Positions 18,794 to 26,490 of a DNA stretch of 64,000 nt are shown here, in pieces. The position numbers and the translations under genes were made by a program. The stretch is from assembly GCA_963844055.1 (NCBI GenBank), contig CAWJMN010000001.1:3410001-3474000 (forward strand), written 5' to 3'. Position 1 is the first letter of the stretch; every line of letters starts with the position of its first letter. Origin of the DNA: CAWJMN01 sp963844055. GTDB taxonomy: Bacteria > Planctomycetota > Planctomycetia > Pirellulales > Pirellulaceae. The notes below the pieces were generated by a model. That model was not told where the DNA came from and searched no databases. It saw only the letters and a list, made by a program, of their open reading frames with translations.

Positions 18794-19501
18794 ATGCATA
18801 GCGATCTTCGTTATCTCGTGCTGATGGGATGTGCGGTACTTGTCTGCAGCTTGGGGGTGCGAGCCTCGCAGGCCAACCTGCCACTGTCACGACTACAAAA
18901 GCTTGCCCTAGGTTTAGGTGGCTTCATTGGGGCAATGTTCGGAGCCAAGCTTCCGTTTGTCCTCACGGATCCTCGTGGTCCCTGGATGGACGCTACCTGG
19001 CTGTCCGATGGCAAAACCATTCTCTGCGGGCTCGTCGGGGGCTACCTGGGCGTAGAAACCGCCAAAGTCTTAGCCGATGTGAAAGTCAAAACGGGCGATA
19101 CTTATGCGGTTCCGGTCGCTTTGGCCGTCGCCATTGGCCGCATCGGCTGCTTTGTAGGTGGATGCTGCTTTGGCCGTCCAACCAACCTTCCGTGGGGAGT
19201 GAAGTTCTCCTTATCAGGCGACGATTTGCCTCGTCATCCGGCACAACTTTACGAGGCCGCCTTCCATCTGAGCCTTGCGCTGCTGCTGGCATGGTTCGGG
19301 TACAAGGGTTGGTTCGAAAGACAGCGGTTTAAACTCTATATCCTGCTGTATTTAGCCTACCGATTCGTGTCGGAATGGCTCCGGCCAGAGCCGCTTTTGG
19401 GCATGGGTTTAACCGTTTATCAATGGGGCGCATTGGGGCTGATCCCAATCTTTGTGGCACTTTGGATTGCCGACGCCAAACCTACCAGCTCGCCCGCATA
19501 A
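18794..19501 (+). CDS. Divergent prolipoprotein diacylglyceryl transferase-like (Lgt-like) membrane protein
   Basis: 235 residues, about six membrane segments. It carries AIGRIGCFVGGCCFGRPT near 113-130 and RHPAQLYE at 147-154, both matching Lgt landmarks (GRIGNF... and HPxQLYE). True Lgt has Asn and Glu after GRIG (GRIGNFxNxE); here they are replaced by Cys-rich sequence, so ordinary lipoprotein modification is doubtful. It starts 2 bases after the radical SAM gene. A role in transferring glyceryl or lipid groups related to the upstream enzyme is plausible. A standard lgt gene should exist elsewhere if this reading is right. Confidence 0.78.
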   Translation: MHSDLRYLVLMGCAVLVCSLGVRASQANLPLSRLQKLALGLGGFIGAMFGAKLPFVLTDPRGPWMDATWLSDGKTILCGLVGGYLGVETAKVLADVKVKTGDTYAVPVALAVAIGRIGCFVGGCCFGRPTNLPWGVKFSLSGDDLPRHPAQLYEAAFHLSLALLLAWFGYKGWFERQRFKLYILLYLAYRFVSEWLRPEPLLGMGLTVYQWGALGLIPIFVALWIADAKPTSSPA

Positions 19502-19892
19502 CCCCGACGGCCAACCACAGCCCGCCCAAGATGATGGCCGCGACGCTAATTAGCCGTGGCGGCGGAGTAGGGCGAATCCGATAGACGAGGGGCATCAAGG
19601 CCACGCAGCCAATGCCGGTAATCGCAGAGATTACAAACAGCACGTCCGACGCTACGCCTACCTGTGGGCTTTCACCATTCAGCGTCAACTTGGCCGCCAG
19701 AAACACAAGCGTTGCCGCAACTACAGAGGCGGCCGCGCAAAGAATCGTTAGGCACCATGCCACCGTAACGGCGACAGAGGCTCGATCTTCCCCCGCAGTG
19801 GAAAACTCTGCAGAGTCAGAAACTGCTGAAGCGAGCTTTTTGCTTCGCTTCTTTTGATTCTTACTTTTCCGTGCCAAAGGTCTGCCCTGCAA
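19482..19892 (-). CDS. Small membrane protein
   Basis: 136 residues read from a TTG start; no ATG is present near the N-terminus, and a second TTG five codons later is also possible. A very basic N-terminus (RKSKNQKKRSKK) precedes three hydrophobic segments near 43-68, 80-102 and 113-132. It converges on the Lgt-like gene and overlaps its end by 20 bases. No family recognised. The hydrophobic periodicity supports a real protein. Confidence 0.55.
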   Translation of the reverse strand: MQGRPLARKSKNQKKRSKKLASAVSDSAEFSTAGEDRASVAVTVAWCLTILCAAASVVAATLVFLAAKLTLNGESPQVGVASDVLFVISAITGIGCVALMPLVYRIRPTPPPRLISVAAIILGGLWLAVGVMRASW

Positions 19893-19947
19893 GATGACTC
19901 GCGGGGCAGATCATGGCCCAAGGGCCATCGGCTGCCAGCCGCCTGGA

Positions 19948-20346
19948 TTACTTACCGTGATAATGAACGGTGATATCACCGCAACGGTCGAAAACGACCT
20001 TCACATGAAAACCACAGCACCATTTGTACTCGACAACCTCACGGCCCAAAATGCCCTTGTGGCTGCAAATCTCAGGAACCCCTTCGCAACAGCAAGGAAT
20101 GCAAACGGGGACGTTTACCTTCTCACAGGTGCAGGGATCTTCAACTTCGAGAATGATTTCCGTACGGTCGCAACACTTGAACTTGTGGCCACCCAAAAGG
20201 TGATGCTTATAGTCGATCTTCCGTTCCTTGCAGCAGCAAGGAGCAGGCTCAGCCGATGCCGAGTCCAAAGCCATGGCCGCATTGGTCAGCGCAACCAAGG
20301 CAACGACACAAACCAAAACCTTAACCAACCCTTGAAATACGGACAT
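19948..20346 (-). CDS. Secreted cysteine-rich protein
   Basis: 132 residues from the ATG at 20346, which has a GGGAGG site upstream. A signal peptide (MSVFQGLVKVLVCVVALVALTNAAMA) is followed by a small domain with about 15 cysteines, including runs CCC (twice) and CC (twice). Several His and acidic residues are also present. The Cys pattern suggests a disulfide-stabilised or metal-binding extracytoplasmic protein. It has no close functional neighbour and is divergent from the operon at 20748. Family unknown to me. Confidence 0.68.
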   Translation of the reverse strand: MSVFQGLVKVLVCVVALVALTNAAMALDSASAEPAPCCCKERKIDYKHHLLGGHKFKCCDRTEIILEVEDPCTCEKVNVPVCIPCCCEGVPEICSHKGILGREVVEYKWCCGFHVKVVFDRCGDITVHYHGK

Positions 20347-20747
20347 CTCAAACCTCCCTAGAACCAAGTCCCTCAAAAAGCATATGACAGTTCGTGCCCG
20401 CCAGACACTTCTACAACGACGTTAATGCAGGGCATACATGCTGCCTAATCATTACGATCGTTACATCCTACCCGAATTTTAGCATGGGTCGATTCTTCTG
20501 CCCACCCGGGAGGAGCAGGCGACCGCCTGCGGCGACTCTCACAGCGACCACTTCTGGGGAAATTCCCTCGCTTTTTTTGCCCCACCTCACTTTTCGACCT
20601 ACGTTTTCTGTTGGGCACCTTGGATGAAGCCTGATCACGGGCTGTGGAAAACCGTGCCTGACAAACTCTCTCTCCAGATTGGATCTGGATATTTTCTGGC
20701 AACGGAGGGGCAACCCACCGTAGTCCGTCGCTCAGCAGGATAGAAGC
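20347..20747. other. Divergent intergenic region, about 400 bases
   Basis: Separates the cysteine-rich protein (minus) from the GTPase operon (plus). It contains a perfect 7-bp inverted repeat at 20515-20530 (separate entry). No supported gene. Confidence 0.4.
20515..20530. promoter_or_regulatory. Perfect inverted repeat, possible operator
   Basis: GCAGGCG, two bases (AC), then CGCCTGC. It sits between two divergent genes, about 170 bases from one start and 218 from the other. It may be a dimeric regulator site or a transcript hairpin; no regulator is identified. Confidence 0.35.
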
Positions 20748-21704
20748 ATGAATGCATTTAGTGTTATCTCACAACAGGATTGGTCAGGCCTGGAAGAAAT
20801 CACCCAAGATTTCCACCAGCAGATTTCTGGTCTCGACCAGTTAGTCTCCGACCTTTTCCTTGAACTAGATCGCGCTCGCGAACAACTCGCACTACAGTCA
20901 CAGGAACTCAAAGCCGCCCATCAGCTCAATCAAATCCAGGGAGAGCAACTGGTCGGTGAAAAGCAATCGTCTTCGGCCTTGGCAGAAGACCTCGCCAGCT
21001 ACAAACGGTTGCTACAGGCGGTTCTTAAAGAACTCCGAGAGCAACAACAGTCCGACCAGCAAAAGTGGCAAGAGAAACTTGCCGAGCACGACAAGGTTCT
21101 GGCCGAGTCCCTCTGCCAATCCCTCTCCAGCTCACTGCAAGCGTCGCTCCAAGAGTCGCTACAAGAATCTCTCCAAGAGTCCTTGGAAGAATCACTGGCA
21201 GAACATGTGCAGTCGCTACCCGCAGTCCCTGTCGTCGTTCCTTCGGACGACGCAGAGGTTGTGGCTGACCTTACATCCAAGAACGATCAACTCGAAACCG
21301 AGCGCATCGAACTGGAATACGAACTGGAACTGGTACGTAACCGCGCCATCCAGCTTCAAGAGCAGGTGGATCGCCAACGCCGTGACCTCAAACAGCAACA
21401 ATCGCTTCTCTCCAGCGAAGTGCGTCAGTTGCATGAAGTGATCGACCAGCAGAACCATCTTCTGGGTGAACTTCAGCGCCGACCAACCGTCGAAGCGATT
21501 GTGCCACCTCCTGTCGTTCGCACACCTTCGCCGACTTCACCCGCACCAACTGCGGCTGGCAATAACCCACGTGCAACCATTCCTGCCGCTGCCGAAGAGC
21601 CCGCGCCCGTCGCTCCAGCAGCAGACCCGGTGGTCACCTCGGTAATGGCTCAGTTTGCAAAACTACAGAAAGATGTTGCCCAGCGAAAGAAACGCCGCAC
21701 CTAG
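20748..21704 (+). CDS. Coiled-coil protein, first gene of GTPase operon
   Basis: 318 residues. Almost all of residues 10-250 is predicted by eye as coiled coil, rich in Gln, Glu and Leu in heptads. Residues about 122-150 form a tandem tetrapeptide run (SLQE repeated, then SLEE and SLAE). A Pro/Ala-rich linker follows (PTSPAPTAAG) and the protein ends with a basic tail (QRKKRRT). No membrane segment. It precedes the formylglycine-generating-like gene by 39 bases. It is probably a structural or scaffold partner of the downstream proteins. Confidence 0.72.
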   Translation: MNAFSVISQQDWSGLEEITQDFHQQISGLDQLVSDLFLELDRAREQLALQSQELKAAHQLNQIQGEQLVGEKQSSSALAEDLASYKRLLQAVLKELREQQQSDQQKWQEKLAEHDKVLAESLCQSLSSSLQASLQESLQESLQESLEESLAEHVQSLPAVPVVVPSDDAEVVADLTSKNDQLETERIELEYELELVRNRAIQLQEQVDRQRRDLKQQQSLLSSEVRQLHEVIDQQNHLLGELQRRPTVEAIVPPPVVRTPSPTSPAPTAAGNNPRATIPAAAEEPAPVAPAADPVVTSVMAQFAKLQKDVAQRKKRRT

Positions 21705-21743
21705 TCTCGGTCTCTTGGTGCTTTTGGGTTCGAAAGGAAAACC

Positions 21744-23060
21744 ATGCGTCATTATGCCTTCCAAATACTGCGAGGCTTGACCCTTGCGGCCACGCTCGGG
21801 ATCATCTCCTGGGTCGCCGCTAGGTCCATGGGCATTTCCTCCACGACTCTCCTTGTTGCCACTGCCGTCACGAGCGCCGCTCTGCTTGGTACGCTGGCTC
21901 GCTTTTTCCCGGGTCTTCTTCCTAGAACCTTGGGCATTGCAGGTGCCTCATTACGGCAGGGGAGGGGAACATGTTTCACTTCCCAGGTCACCAAGGAAGT
22001 TGATAACAGCGACGCCGAACTGAAACCCGTTTCTGATTGTGTCCAAGCGGAAACCACAGATCCAGAAGACGTCGATCCACAAACGCTGGTTGCTTCGATG
22101 CTGGCTGCAGGCCGTGGCGCACTACTATTAAAGCCTGTCGTTGCCAACACGCTCCCACTGGAACAGCGCCGGCAAGCAGAGCAACAGTTTGAAGACTGCA
22201 TGTCGCTCGTTCCTGCTGGACCAGTGATCCTAACCGGACACGGGACCGAGGAACTCTGCCAAGCGGATCGGCTTCGCTCTGAACACCACATTTCACTTCC
22301 CAACTTTTACTTGGACCGCACGCCGGTCACCAACCGCCAATACTTGGAATTCGTCAACGATGGTGGATACGAGAATCTGTCGCTGTGGGACCAAACCCTA
22401 TGGCCAGCGGTCTTACGATTCACCGACCTCACCGGACAGAGTGGCCCCCGCTACTGGAAAGATGGTACCTATCCAGACGGCCAGGATGACCATCCCGTCG
22501 TTGGCGTCTGTTGGTACGAAGCGACTGCCTATGCGCGCTGGGCAGGCAAGCGACTCCCTACCGATCCGGAATGGGTTCGCGCTGCCGCTTGGCCCATGGA
22601 ACCTGTCGAAGGACAAACCCAACAACTTCGCTACCCATGGGGAGACGCCTGCGAGCATGAACGCGCTAACCTCTGGCATAGCGATAACCACCAAACCAAA
22701 GCGGTTGGTGATTTTCCGCTGGGAGACAATCCTTGCGGCATTCGCCAACTGATCGGTAACGTGTGGGAATGGACTAGCTCCGATTTTGGATGCTGGGACC
22801 CTTCACAACTTCGACTGGAGACAGAGGTCCCCATGAAGAGTCTACGTGGCGGTGCCTATGACACCTATTTTGAAGCCCAGGCGCAGGCCCAGTTCCAAAG
22901 TGGTGACTCGCCACTGGCTCGCAAGGAAAACATCGGGTTCCGTTGTGCCGCAACTTTCACCGACATCCTCTGGCTTGCCCCCGCGAACCAGGAAGGCGAA
23001 CTCTCCACAAAACCTGGTGCAACCGCTCGCGAGCCCGAGCTAACAGGGGCCAACTCATGA
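21744..23060 (+). CDS. Membrane-anchored formylglycine-generating-enzyme-like domain protein
   Basis: 438 residues. Two N-terminal membrane segments (about 8-26 and 33-56), a linker, then a SUMF1/FGE-sulfatase domain from about 185 to 410: FYLDRTPVTNRQYLEFV, HPVVGVCWYEATAYARWAGKRLPTDPEW, GNVWEWTSS, LRGGAY and NIGFRCA. The pair of copper-binding cysteines of true formylglycine-generating enzymes should lie between LRGGAY and GFRCA; that stretch has none. It is therefore unlikely to activate the sulfatases in this window. Such domains also appear as sensory or target-binding modules in NTPase-based conflict systems. Its end overlaps the GTPase gene start (ATGA). Confidence 0.85.
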   Translation: MRHYAFQILRGLTLAATLGIISWVAARSMGISSTTLLVATAVTSAALLGTLARFFPGLLPRTLGIAGASLRQGRGTCFTSQVTKEVDNSDAELKPVSDCVQAETTDPEDVDPQTLVASMLAAGRGALLLKPVVANTLPLEQRRQAEQQFEDCMSLVPAGPVILTGHGTEELCQADRLRSEHHISLPNFYLDRTPVTNRQYLEFVNDGGYENLSLWDQTLWPAVLRFTDLTGQSGPRYWKDGTYPDGQDDHPVVGVCWYEATAYARWAGKRLPTDPEWVRAAAWPMEPVEGQTQQLRYPWGDACEHERANLWHSDNHQTKAVGDFPLGDNPCGIRQLIGNVWEWTSSDFGCWDPSQLRLETEVPMKSLRGGAYDTYFEAQAQAQFQSGDSPLARKENIGFRCAATFTDILWLAPANQEGELSTKPGATAREPELTGANS

Positions 23061-23650
23061 CAAAATTCACTTCGATGCCGCTGGAATCCTATCGATTGGC
23101 GCAATACGTCAATTCGATTCCTTGCTACATTTGCGAAGGCCCCAATCATCATGATGCGGAACATTGCCGTACGTGCTTTGCTCCTATGGCACTGGCCCAT
23201 CAAGCCAATTGCCAAAAGGTAAAGCCCAACCTGATCGCTGCGATTGGCGCTAGCAACTCGGGCAAGACTGTCTACCTCGGAATGCTCGCAGAGCTTCTTT
23301 CTCGGGGCAATGGGCCCATCCAACTCCTAGCGCGCGGTGCTTTTTCCATCGGCATGCAGCAGGCAACTATTTCTGCTCTCGCCCGTTGTGAATTCCCCGC
23401 CAAGACGCCTGTCGATCCCGATCGCTGGAACTGGATGCACTGCCAAGTCCTACGCAATCAGCTTCCACCACTCGAACTTATTTTTCCAGACCTCGCCGGA
23501 GAAGCACTCATGGCCGAGGTGGAACACCCCGGCAGCTTTCCGATGGTCCGCACGTTTCTTAAACGCTGCACAGGGCTCATGGTTCTCATCGATAGTGCCA
23601 GCGCTGCAACCGGCGACTGCCGCGAAGACCTCGCTGGCGCAAGCTGCTGA
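23057..23650 (+). CDS. Zinc-ribbon P-loop GTPase, N-terminal part of a frameshifted gene
   Basis: Starts at the ATG overlapping the upstream stop. A zinc ribbon C-Y-I-C ... C-R-T-C is at residues 23-40. The P-loop G-A-S-N-S-G-K-T is at 64-71, followed by VYLGML as in the double-GTPase (DO-GTPase2)/TRAFAC-like group. A G3-type motif PDLAGE is near 145. The frame is lost after about residue 192 (VLIDSASAATGDCREDLA) and stops at 23650. The missing end, with the base-specificity motif, continues one base out of frame. This is the only nucleotide-binding protein of the operon and probably its switch. Confidence 0.75.
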   Translation: MTKFTSMPLESYRLAQYVNSIPCYICEGPNHHDAEHCRTCFAPMALAHQANCQKVKPNLIAAIGASNSGKTVYLGMLAELLSRGNGPIQLLARGAFSIGMQQATISALARCEFPAKTPVDPDRWNWMHCQVLRNQLPPLELIFPDLAGEALMAEVEHPGSFPMVRTFLKRCTGLMVLIDSASAATGDCREDLAGASC

Positions 23651-23982
23651 CGTACCTGTCCGAACTCGACACCACCAAGTCAGGATGGACATCGCGTCCC
23701 GTTGCCATCGTCTTTTCCAAGGCAGATGCCTGCGAGTCCGACACCTCTGACCCCGCACGCTTTGCCGCAACATACATGGGGGGCCTCGCCAGTGAGGCGG
23801 CACAACGAATTCCCAAACATCAGTTCTTTGCCGCACGTATCGCAGGGGCCACGGCCTATCGCCATAGTCGTTATGGTGGCAAGGTCCATGTCCCGATTCG
23901 CGTTGAACCCCATGGAGTAACCCAGCCACTGGAATGGTTGCTGGGTCAACTTCCCACGCCTCGCAAAGGCTGGTTCGGCTAA
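23635..23982 (+). pseudogene. Detached C-terminal part of the P-loop GTPase
   Basis: The frame shifted by -1 relative to 23057-23650 continues the protein without a start: RKLLTYLSELD, then PVAIVFSKAD, which supplies the (T/N/S)KAD guanine-specificity motif, and ends at 23982. Restoring one base around 23632-23640 (GACCTCGCTGGCGC) fuses both parts into one protein of about 308 residues. It may be sequencing error, decay or a programmed shift; no classic slippery heptamer is seen. Confidence 0.7.
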
Positions 23983-24051
23983 TCCCGAACACGCCTCCCA
24001 CCTTTTCCAATGCCTCCCTTCCTCGCGGATATTCATCCCAAGGGGCCCATC

Positions 24052-24792
24052 ATGGCCATACGCATTCAACAAGCGATCTTCACCTCCCAACGGGGCCCCC
24101 AAGTCGAGGGCTACCAGCTCACCAGCAAGAGCGAAGGTATCTCCGAAGACCTTGCTCGTGAACTGTCCCACTGGGGACCATCTCACGATGCTCTTCAAGA
24201 GTCCGATGAGGATGCCAGCAGCCTTAATTTCCATCCTTTAAGAAATGGAAATTACTGCATCTCGCGCAGCGTCTTTGCCGGTGCAGAATACAGCGGTCGG
24301 GCAGGAATGCGGGTCTACACCCAAATGCTCGTCGTACCTGCCGAAGGGCTGGCGATGTTTGACAACAACCCGTTTCTCGTCTGGAAGGCCGCACTCGCCG
24401 GCGGCAGGATTGTCGTCCTCGACAACCCACCAGAGGCACTGTCCAGCTTCCCATTGATAGGTCATCCCTCAGGAATCGATGAAGGGACGCTGGCCGACAC
24501 CTTGTCGATTTTAGAAATGGATGCCGTAGCAGAACTCACTGCGGCCCTCGTAGAGCGTCCGCACGTGGCAATCATCACCGACATTCCCGCAGAGCAACTC
24601 GTCGCGGTATTGCTGCACCTGCTCCCCTCGGTACAGCGCACGATGGTTTCGTTCTCCACGGGCCTTCGCTATTCGCCGCGGCGACCATTTCGTCTGACTA
24701 TCGCTCCCAAGGCCCCCATGCAGCAACAAGCGTTGACACGTCTGTCAGGACTGCACCTAGTTGAACTGGCCACCTGCGAGAACGCCACCTAA
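24052..24792 (+). CDS. GAP1-N2-like GTPase-associated protein
   Basis: 246 residues from the ATG at 24052, with AAGGGG upstream. The whole protein looks like the GAP1-N2 domain (GTPase-associated protein 1, N-terminal type 2): IQQAIFTSQRGPQVEGYQL, LARELSHWGPSHDAL, SLNFHPLRNGNYCISRS, GAEYSGRAGMRVYTQ, then an alpha/beta C-terminal half. In other genomes this family sits beside double-GTPases, as here (69-base gap). Larger homologues have extra middle and C-terminal domains that are absent here. Its biochemical role is not known to me. Confidence 0.75.
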   Translation: MAIRIQQAIFTSQRGPQVEGYQLTSKSEGISEDLARELSHWGPSHDALQESDEDASSLNFHPLRNGNYCISRSVFAGAEYSGRAGMRVYTQMLVVPAEGLAMFDNNPFLVWKAALAGGRIVVLDNPPEALSSFPLIGHPSGIDEGTLADTLSILEMDAVAELTAALVERPHVAIITDIPAEQLVAVLLHLLPSVQRTMVSFSTGLRYSPRRPFRLTIAPKAPMQQQALTRLSGLHLVELATCENAT

Positions 24793-24826
24793 TCGCGACG
24801 TTCTCTCTCAACAAACAGACCTGTCC

Positions 24827-25972
24827 CTAGACCGCAGCAGCCTTCTCGGCCAGCATCATTTCGCGGAACTCATGGAACAAGTAGCGGCTATCGTGCGGCC
24901 CAGAAGACGACTCTGGATGGTACTGCACGCAAAAGGCGGGGAACTCCCGATGACGAAGACCTGCAATGGTATTGTCATTGAGATTGCGATGCGTGACTTC
25001 CAGATGGGCAGGAAGCGTTTCTTCTTCCACACCGAAGCCGTGGTTTTGGGCCGTGATCTCTACCCGACCCGTTAGCACGTTCATCACCGGTTGATTGGCA
25101 CCACGGTGGCCAAACTTCAGCTTGAAGGTTTTTGCACCACAAGCCAGGCCCATTAGCTGATGCCCCAGACAGATGCCAAACACAGGCACCTTACCCAGGA
25201 TCCCGCGAATACAATCATGGGCGTATGTTAGTGGCTCTGGGTCACCAGGGCCATTGGATAGAAACACGCCGTCAGGCTTGTGCTTCAAGACTTCTTCCGC
25301 TGTTGCCGTTCCTGGCAAGATCGTCAATCGACAACCTTCATCCAGCAAATGGCGAGCGATGTTCCACTTCATACCATAGTCCAGCGCCACCACATGCAAG
25401 TCGGGCGTTGCAACGGCGGGGTTTGCCTCAATCGGCAACTTGGCCCATTGGCTCAAATATTCTGTCCAACCCCGTTCACCTTCGGGCAATACTTCACGCA
25501 CCAAGTCACGACCGACAAGCCCCGGACTGGCAATCGCCTTCTTGATCAGGCTGTCGTCATCCAGATCCACCGTCGAGATCACTCCCTTCATGGCACCGCC
25601 GCTTCGCAAGCGACGAACCAAGGCACGCGTATCGATCCCCGCCAACCCAATCACGTTGTGACGTGCTAAGTAAGCATCGAGGCTTTCTTCGCTGCGGAAG
25701 TTGCTTGGCCGTTCTGCAACATTCTTGACAATGAATCCAGAAAGAAACGGCTTGCGATTCTCTACATCTTCTGAGTTGACACCGTAGTTACCCATCTCGG
25801 TGTAGGTCATCGTGACGATCTGACCCCGATAGCTAGGGTCCGTCAGAATTTCCTGATAGCCGGTCATCGACGTGTTGAAGCAGACCTCCCCGTCTACCTC
25901 ACCTCGCGCCCCGAAGGCGATCCCGGTAAAAACAGTTCCATCCTCAAGTGCAAGTTTTGCGGGCTGAGTCAT
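24827..25972 (-). CDS. carA: Carbamoyl-phosphate synthase small subunit
   Basis: 381 residues, the usual length. The glutaminase chain supplies ammonia to the large subunit for carbamoyl phosphate, the precursor of pyrimidines and arginine. The N-terminal CPSase domain contains CFNTSMTGYQEILTDPSY and GIDTRALVRRLR. The class I amidotransferase domain has the nucleophile in FGICLGHQLMGLA near residue 260 and the catalytic His in QYHPESSSGPHD. carB is not adjacent. It converges on the GTPase operon with 34 bases between the stops. Confidence 0.97.
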   Translation of the reverse strand: MTQPAKLALEDGTVFTGIAFGARGEVDGEVCFNTSMTGYQEILTDPSYRGQIVTMTYTEMGNYGVNSEDVENRKPFLSGFIVKNVAERPSNFRSEESLDAYLARHNVIGLAGIDTRALVRRLRSGGAMKGVISTVDLDDDSLIKKAIASPGLVGRDLVREVLPEGERGWTEYLSQWAKLPIEANPAVATPDLHVVALDYGMKWNIARHLLDEGCRLTILPGTATAEEVLKHKPDGVFLSNGPGDPEPLTYAHDCIRGILGKVPVFGICLGHQLMGLACGAKTFKLKFGHRGANQPVMNVLTGRVEITAQNHGFGVEEETLPAHLEVTHRNLNDNTIAGLRHREFPAFCVQYHPESSSGPHDSRYLFHEFREMMLAEKAAAV

Positions 25973-26133
25973 TTATTTCACCATTTCCGCGCGAAGCATG
26001 CGCCAAATTCACTTCCTGCCAGAATCGTGCACCACTGTTCTAAAGTCACCCAGTGTGGCTTCCCGATACCCTAAGTACGGCTGTGGGTCTTCGGGCTGGG
26101 AATTCAAACTTCCATCTCGAACAGCCAAATTTT

Positions 26134-26174
26134 GGAAAGCTCTCGTTGCGGCGAGCGGGAGCTTTCCTTTTTTT
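26134..26174 (+). terminator. Plus-strand terminator with no obvious gene
   Basis: Nine-base stem GGAAAGCTC / GAGCTTTCC with an inner CTCG/CGAG extension, then seven T on the plus strand. The minus strand lacks a T run after the hairpin. No plus-strand gene ends here, so it may end a small RNA or stop antisense transcription into the carA/aminotransferase gap. Confidence 0.6.
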
Positions 26175-26376
26175 GTTTCTTGACAAGGCAAAGTCAAAAG
26201 CTTGTAGCCTTCTCCCCAGCCTGGGCAAATTTCCGCAGATTATATCTCGTGATAGCACTTTGGGGCAGGGCCCGCCCTAAAGATTCGCCAGGGATTAGCC
26301 CACCACCCCATCATCATTCCCCAGCCGCAAACCAGGCCGCAGCTTCAATCGCCCTTAAAAAAGCCTCGCTCAGCAA

Positions 26377-26420
26377 CAAAAACGCCCCACCTGAAAACTC
26401 CAGGCGGGGCGTTAAATTTT
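26377..26420 (-). terminator. Terminator of the aminotransferase gene
   Basis: Stem AACGCCCC / GGGGCGTT extended by CCTG/CAGG, with T runs on both sides, so it works on either strand. It lies 78 bases after the minus-strand aminotransferase stop. Confidence 0.75.
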
Positions 26421-26490
26421 TGTTCTAAGCAATCGCCCCAGGAACTCGCCTAAGGTGATTTTAAGGGCCTCAAAGCCCTCCAGGGCCTCG

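Larger units (their letters stand above)
25973..26490. other. Intergenic region upstream of carA, 518 bases
   Basis: Contains two strong hairpins (entries below) and one GGGCAGGG octamer at 26263. It should hold the carA promoter on the minus strand. No supported ORF. Confidence 0.4.
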
